A stretch of DNA of 64,000 bases from Flavobacterium sp. N2038. Its GTDB lineage: Bacteria; Bacteroidota; Bacteroidia; Flavobacteriales; Flavobacteriaceae. Shown here piece after piece: positions 61,801-64,000 of the stretch. Numbering within the stretch: the stretch's first letter is position 1; each line of letters starts with the position of its first letter. A model generated the notes under the pieces. That model searched no databases and was not told where the DNA came from. It worked only from the letters and a program-made list of their open reading frames with translations. The stretch is from NCBI RefSeq assembly GCF_025947185.1, contig NZ_CP110001.1, positions 1,860,001-1,924,000 on the forward strand, in the 5' to 3' direction. Both the position numbers and the translations under genes were made by a program.

Positions 61801-62230
61801 TAATTATAAGAATTTTAATATCGGAGTTTTCATCCGTTATAGTTTTGGTGCAGATAGATTTAATTCTGCATTGTACAGCAAAGTAGAAAATATCGATTCA
61901 GATAATGTTTTTGAAAATCAGGATGCAAGAGCACTTTTGGATCGTTGGACTACGCCGGGTCAAATGGCTCAGTTCAAGGCAATTGATTTGACGGTTGTAA
62001 CTCCTATTTCTTCCCGTTTTATTCAAAAAGATAATTATATAGCCGGAGAAGCTCTTCGTATAGGATACAGAGTAACCAACAGAGAGTGGCTGAAGAAATC
62101 AGGGATGGCCGGATTAGGATTTAATGCATATGCCAATGATTTTTTTAAAGTTTCGACTATGAAAGTCGAACGAGGGATTAGCTATCCTTTTTCAAGAATT
62201 TTTTCTTTAAGTCTAAGCGTAACATTTTAA
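58850..62230 (+). CDS. SusC-like TonB-dependent outer membrane receptor with STN domain
   Basis: This 1126-residue nutrient receptor has a signal sequence (an internal ATG at 58910 is an alternative start). A secretin/TonB N-terminal (STN) domain for signalling to FecR (about residues 50-115) and a carboxypeptidase-D-like module (IEIKGIVTNDKGDPIPGVNVKVKGT) follow. The plug (VVQALKTLDPSFIVLNN, PLFILDGFPT, LLKDAASTALYGSRSANGVVVVET) and a 22-strand barrel ending FSLSLSVTF complete it. It works with the SusD-like lipoprotein 10 bases downstream. The imported nutrient is not evident; no carbohydrate-active enzyme lies within view. Confidence 0.96.
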   Translation: MKFKLTSAYFYLRKGLIINIMRTFVFLFCTTIFGFSPVNLFSQNTKVVIAADKTVSVDEVFEIIKKQTDYTFIYQEDLFKKLPKVHLKKGKIRVNDLLEATFSSKDFDFSFSNGNTILVRKVPKENVVVLQSKLIEIKGIVTNDKGDPIPGVNVKVKGTGAAAQTDFDGKYTIMAPEDGQILFTYIGHRAQVVEVNKRKVINIKLAEERNELEGVVVNTGVTVRKKELITGAVSTFRGEELRQISTQNVVQALKTLDPSFIVLNNNIAGSNPNVLPVIEVRGQTSLSVNQVDDQFKEDPNQPLFILDGFPTTLQQIVDLDINRIASVTLLKDAASTALYGSRSANGVVVVETIKPVPGKLQLSYVYNSSYEFADLSVYNLMNAEQKLEFERISKAYIPNPGTPLPTVYKWNEVYNQRLAAVRRGVNTYWLNEPIQMGLTSGHSLTIGGGSEELRFNLAGNYKTVAGTMKGTEHNTWGYSANITYKRKKLSINNNLLVSGADNQESPYGDFATWARVSPYYEKYNENGVATRYLDGSSIPLPPNELVINQPENPLYNVRLNSFNKSGEFNFTNNFALNYDFNPHIKTTAAISVTRLDKQKTEFVSPDDTRYILDIPSEKGKYRRRDYLTNKWNANIGGTYSNVFNNVHSLNYTMRASAYETDYNAYGSILRGFPLGVPGNPSFAFGFEKNSQPFVDNELVRSIDLTNQVNYAYDRRYLFDFTQTISGATNFGTNKKYSPYWGVGVGWNINNEFKMDQNIVNIFKVRANFGQTGNQNLVGYASHDVYAYDPNTNIFGAGLNITQLSNADLEPQKTEDLSLGLDLAMFRNRLTVTLGAYKRQTSPQIVAIDLAASTGVTAYPLNVGYITTRGLELKANYNIINNLRESIIWGIGLTATTNENELGGFNNALASLNDAAKKTTSLTRYYDGASTNDLWAVPSLGIDPGTGREIFLKKNGETTFVLDKKDEVVMGNSREIATGVVSTTFNYKNFNIGVFIRYSFGADRFNSALYSKVENIDSDNVFENQDARALLDRWTTPGQMAQFKAIDLTVVTPISSRFIQKDNYIAGEALRIGYRVTNREWLKKSGMAGLGFNAYANDFFKVSTMKVERGISYPFSRIFSLSLSVTF

Positions 62231-62240
62231 TACCATTATT

Positions 62241-63686
62241 ATGAATCAGTATTTAAATAAAATTGCATTATCAATCCTGATAGCGTTTTCGGCAGTAAGC
62301 TGCAGTAATTTTCTGGATGTGGTGCCTCAGGATAAAATTTTAGAGTCTCAAATATTTAAAGATGAAGCCGGAATGCAGAATGTGCATAACGGACTTTATA
62401 TGATGCTTGCATCTGATGAGCTTTATGGCAGACAGCTTACAATGGATGCGGTAGATATTTTAGGGCAGCAGTACAATATGCCGGCTTCGCATACAAAAAC
62501 TAAAATGGCTATATACGCTTATGCGGAAGCCAATCCAAAAAAAGTTTTCACAGACATTTGGCAAAAAGCTTTTACTACAATTCTGTCTGCCAATAAATTT
62601 CTGGAAAGTCTGGAAGAACATGGTGGAATTGTTTCTCAGGAAAAAACAGATCTTTTAAGAGGTGAAGCAATTGCAATACGAGCCATGCTGCATTTTGATA
62701 TGCTGAGATTATATGGGCCAATTTACAAAGTAGATCCTTCTATGCCTGCAATACCTTATTATGATGCACCTGTGACTTCAAATAATCCAATTTTATCAGC
62801 AAAAGATGCAATGAGTAAGATATTGGCAGATATTGATATGGCATTGACACTGTTAGGAAAAGATCCAATCCTGACAACAGGAAAATACAAAGCTACCAGC
62901 GACTATGATGCAAATCCTTATTATTCTCAAAACAGAGGTATGAGAATGAATTATCTTGCCGTAAAATGTTTAAAAGCACGTGTACTTTTATATGCCGGAG
63001 ATAAAGGGGGAGCATCGACAGTAGCAAACGAAGTAATTACGTTTACAAAATCGACGACGTTTTTTCCGTGGACTACCTTTTTAGATGCTACGAATCCTGC
63101 AACTCCTGACAAAATTTTTTCTTCAGAGAACTTCTTTGCTTTAAGTGATTACACTTTGTATAAAACGCAAGAAGATTTGTTTGATTCTAAGTTAGGAGAT
63201 GCCATGATTTATGCTCCATTATTAAACAGATTAAATACAGTTTTTGAGTCGAATGATAATGATTACCGAAGCCTGCCGAGTTGGAAGATTCCTGTTGTGG
63301 GCGGAAAAACGCAAAAAACATTTTTTAAATATGCAGATGTGCCAGACAGCAGAATGGTTTTTCGCTTGCAGATCCCAATGTTCAAGCTTTCAGAAATGTA
63401 TCTAATTGCAGCAGAAACGGCAACAGTACCCGCAGATGGTATTGCTTTACTAAATACGCTTCGTTATAACAGAGGATTAACAAATCTGGCCGCTACTGCA
63501 GTTTTGGCAACAGAAGTGACAAAGGAATACAGGAAAGAATTTATGGGTGAGGGACAGTTGTTCTTTTATTACAAAAGAAATAATACCACTGCAATACCAA
63601 ATGGCTCAGCAGCTTCCGGAAATATTGCAATGGGAGCGCTTCAATATGTTGTGCCTTTGCCGGATGCCGAAATCAACTTTCAATAA
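62241..63686 (+). CDS. SusD/RagB-like nutrient-binding lipoprotein
   Basis: This 481-residue surface lipoprotein has a lipobox ending SAVSC (Cys21) with SNFLDVVPQDKILES after it, the standard SusD N-terminus. The helical TPR scaffold and C-terminal SusD domain (FRLQIPMFKLSEMYLIAAETA, LNTLRYNRGL, EYRKEFMGEGQLFFYYKRNN) are present. It forms the lid of the SusC-like receptor. Confidence 0.95.
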   Translation: MNQYLNKIALSILIAFSAVSCSNFLDVVPQDKILESQIFKDEAGMQNVHNGLYMMLASDELYGRQLTMDAVDILGQQYNMPASHTKTKMAIYAYAEANPKKVFTDIWQKAFTTILSANKFLESLEEHGGIVSQEKTDLLRGEAIAIRAMLHFDMLRLYGPIYKVDPSMPAIPYYDAPVTSNNPILSAKDAMSKILADIDMALTLLGKDPILTTGKYKATSDYDANPYYSQNRGMRMNYLAVKCLKARVLLYAGDKGGASTVANEVITFTKSTTFFPWTTFLDATNPATPDKIFSSENFFALSDYTLYKTQEDLFDSKLGDAMIYAPLLNRLNTVFESNDNDYRSLPSWKIPVVGGKTQKTFFKYADVPDSRMVFRLQIPMFKLSEMYLIAAETATVPADGIALLNTLRYNRGLTNLAATAVLATEVTKEYRKEFMGEGQLFFYYKRNNTTAIPNGSAASGNIAMGALQYVVPLPDAEINFQ

Positions 63687-63701
63687 TTTAAAAAGATAAA
63701 C

Positions 63702-64000
63702 ATGAAAAAAATATTGATTTTAAGCTTTGCATTTTTATTCTTTTTAGGATTTACTTCATGCAATCAGGAAGAAATAGAAACCTATCACAATACAGATAAC
63801 ATTTATTTTTCGCCATCTGTTTTTGCAATTCCTGTAAATGGGATGGTAATTATGACAGATAGTACAGGATTTAGTTTTGCACTGGATAAAGCAGCAGTAG
63901 TAGAGCGTATTTACAAAATTCCCATTAGAGTACAAGGAAAGGTAAGTGATGTAGACAGAAAAATAAAAGTTGCAATCGATTCAAAAAGTACAGCCATAGA
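63702..64000 (+). CDS. DUF4843-type lipoprotein (3' end cut by window)
   Basis: A partial gene starting MKKILILSFAFLFFLGFTSC with a lipobox cysteine at residue 20. The mature start NQEEIETYHNTDNIYFSP and the following beta-rich segment are those of DUF4843 lipoproteins commonly found directly after SusC/SusD pairs. It is probably a surface accessory subunit of this uptake system. It runs off the right edge. Confidence 0.85.
   Translation, partial: MKKILILSFAFLFFLGFTSCNQEEIETYHNTDNIYFSPSVFAIPVNGMVIMTDSTGFSFALDKAAVVERIYKIPIRVQGKVSDVDRKIKVAIDSKSTAI

Noticed and set aside
58850..63686. Polysaccharide utilisation locus
   Set aside because: No glycan-active enzyme is visible next to the SusC/SusD pair; the GH1 gene is 31 kb away and unlinked. 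The nutrient is left open.
1..64000. tRNA, rRNA or other standard RNA genes
   Set aside because: No cloverleaf, T-loop GTTCGAnTC pattern or ribosomal RNA core sequence was noticed on either strand; a covariance-model scan would settle this.

Overview
The window is chromosomal DNA of a low-GC member of Bacteroidota, almost certainly a Flavobacterium close to F. johnsoniae. The signs are: start regions without a strong Shine-Dalgarno, promoter -7 boxes of the TAnnTTTG type, many outer-membrane and lipoprotein genes, an ECF sigma/FecR/SusC/SusD locus, and a ribonucleotide reductase pair of the compact class Id type described in F. johnsoniae. No tRNA, rRNA, CRISPR array, insertion sequence or prophage was seen. 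Most genes are ordinary housekeeping or accessory genes with clear family motifs.

Layout. 1-5.8 kb: cytochrome bd oxidase (cydA cut by the left edge, cydB), an acetyltransferase, a TSUP sulfite-exporter family permease, a Crp/Fnr regulator and a rhodanese, which together suggest redox and sulfur control. 5.9-15.2 kb: a GapN-like aldehyde dehydrogenase, an M1 metallopeptidase, an esterase with a C-terminal repeat tail, several exported proteins of unknown role, and a GNAT gene with a decayed partial copy 1.6 kb away. 15.3-21.1 kb: a tripartite RND multidrug efflux operon. 21.2-22.6 kb: a DeoR/GlpR-type repressor divergent from a 5'-nucleotidase, sharing a promoter studded with TTGCAA boxes.

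22.6-34.1 kb holds the most interesting part: two paralogous loci. Each has a TPR-bearing lipoprotein histidine kinase, a roughly 60-residue lipoprotein ending in PPKKP, a structured intergenic element with compensatory base changes, and a divergent single-pass membrane protein with a shared N-terminal domain. Only the second locus has a response regulator. Between them lie a GH1 beta-glucosidase, small exported proteins and a solitary HsdR_N nuclease-like protein. I do not know this system by name, and its role is inferred only from its parts.

34.2-42.1 kb: an L,D-transpeptidase, then an EmrAB/TolC-like efflux operon followed by a potassium channel-like protein and an AI-2E family permease. 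42.1-49 kb: a multi-PAS histidine kinase with its single-domain response regulator, an NTF2-like lipoprotein, a glycine/arginine-rich exported protein and a second L,D-transpeptidase. 49.1-53.1 kb: a TetR-controlled MFS pump with a small HMA-like protein, an NmrA-type reductase and an AraC regulator. 53.7-56.4 kb: nrdB-nrdA behind four DnaA-box-like repeats. 56.8-64 kb: sigma factor, FecR, SusC-like and SusD-like proteins and a DUF4843 lipoprotein cut by the right edge. Several intergenic regions carry large imperfect palindromes that look like dispersed repeats.
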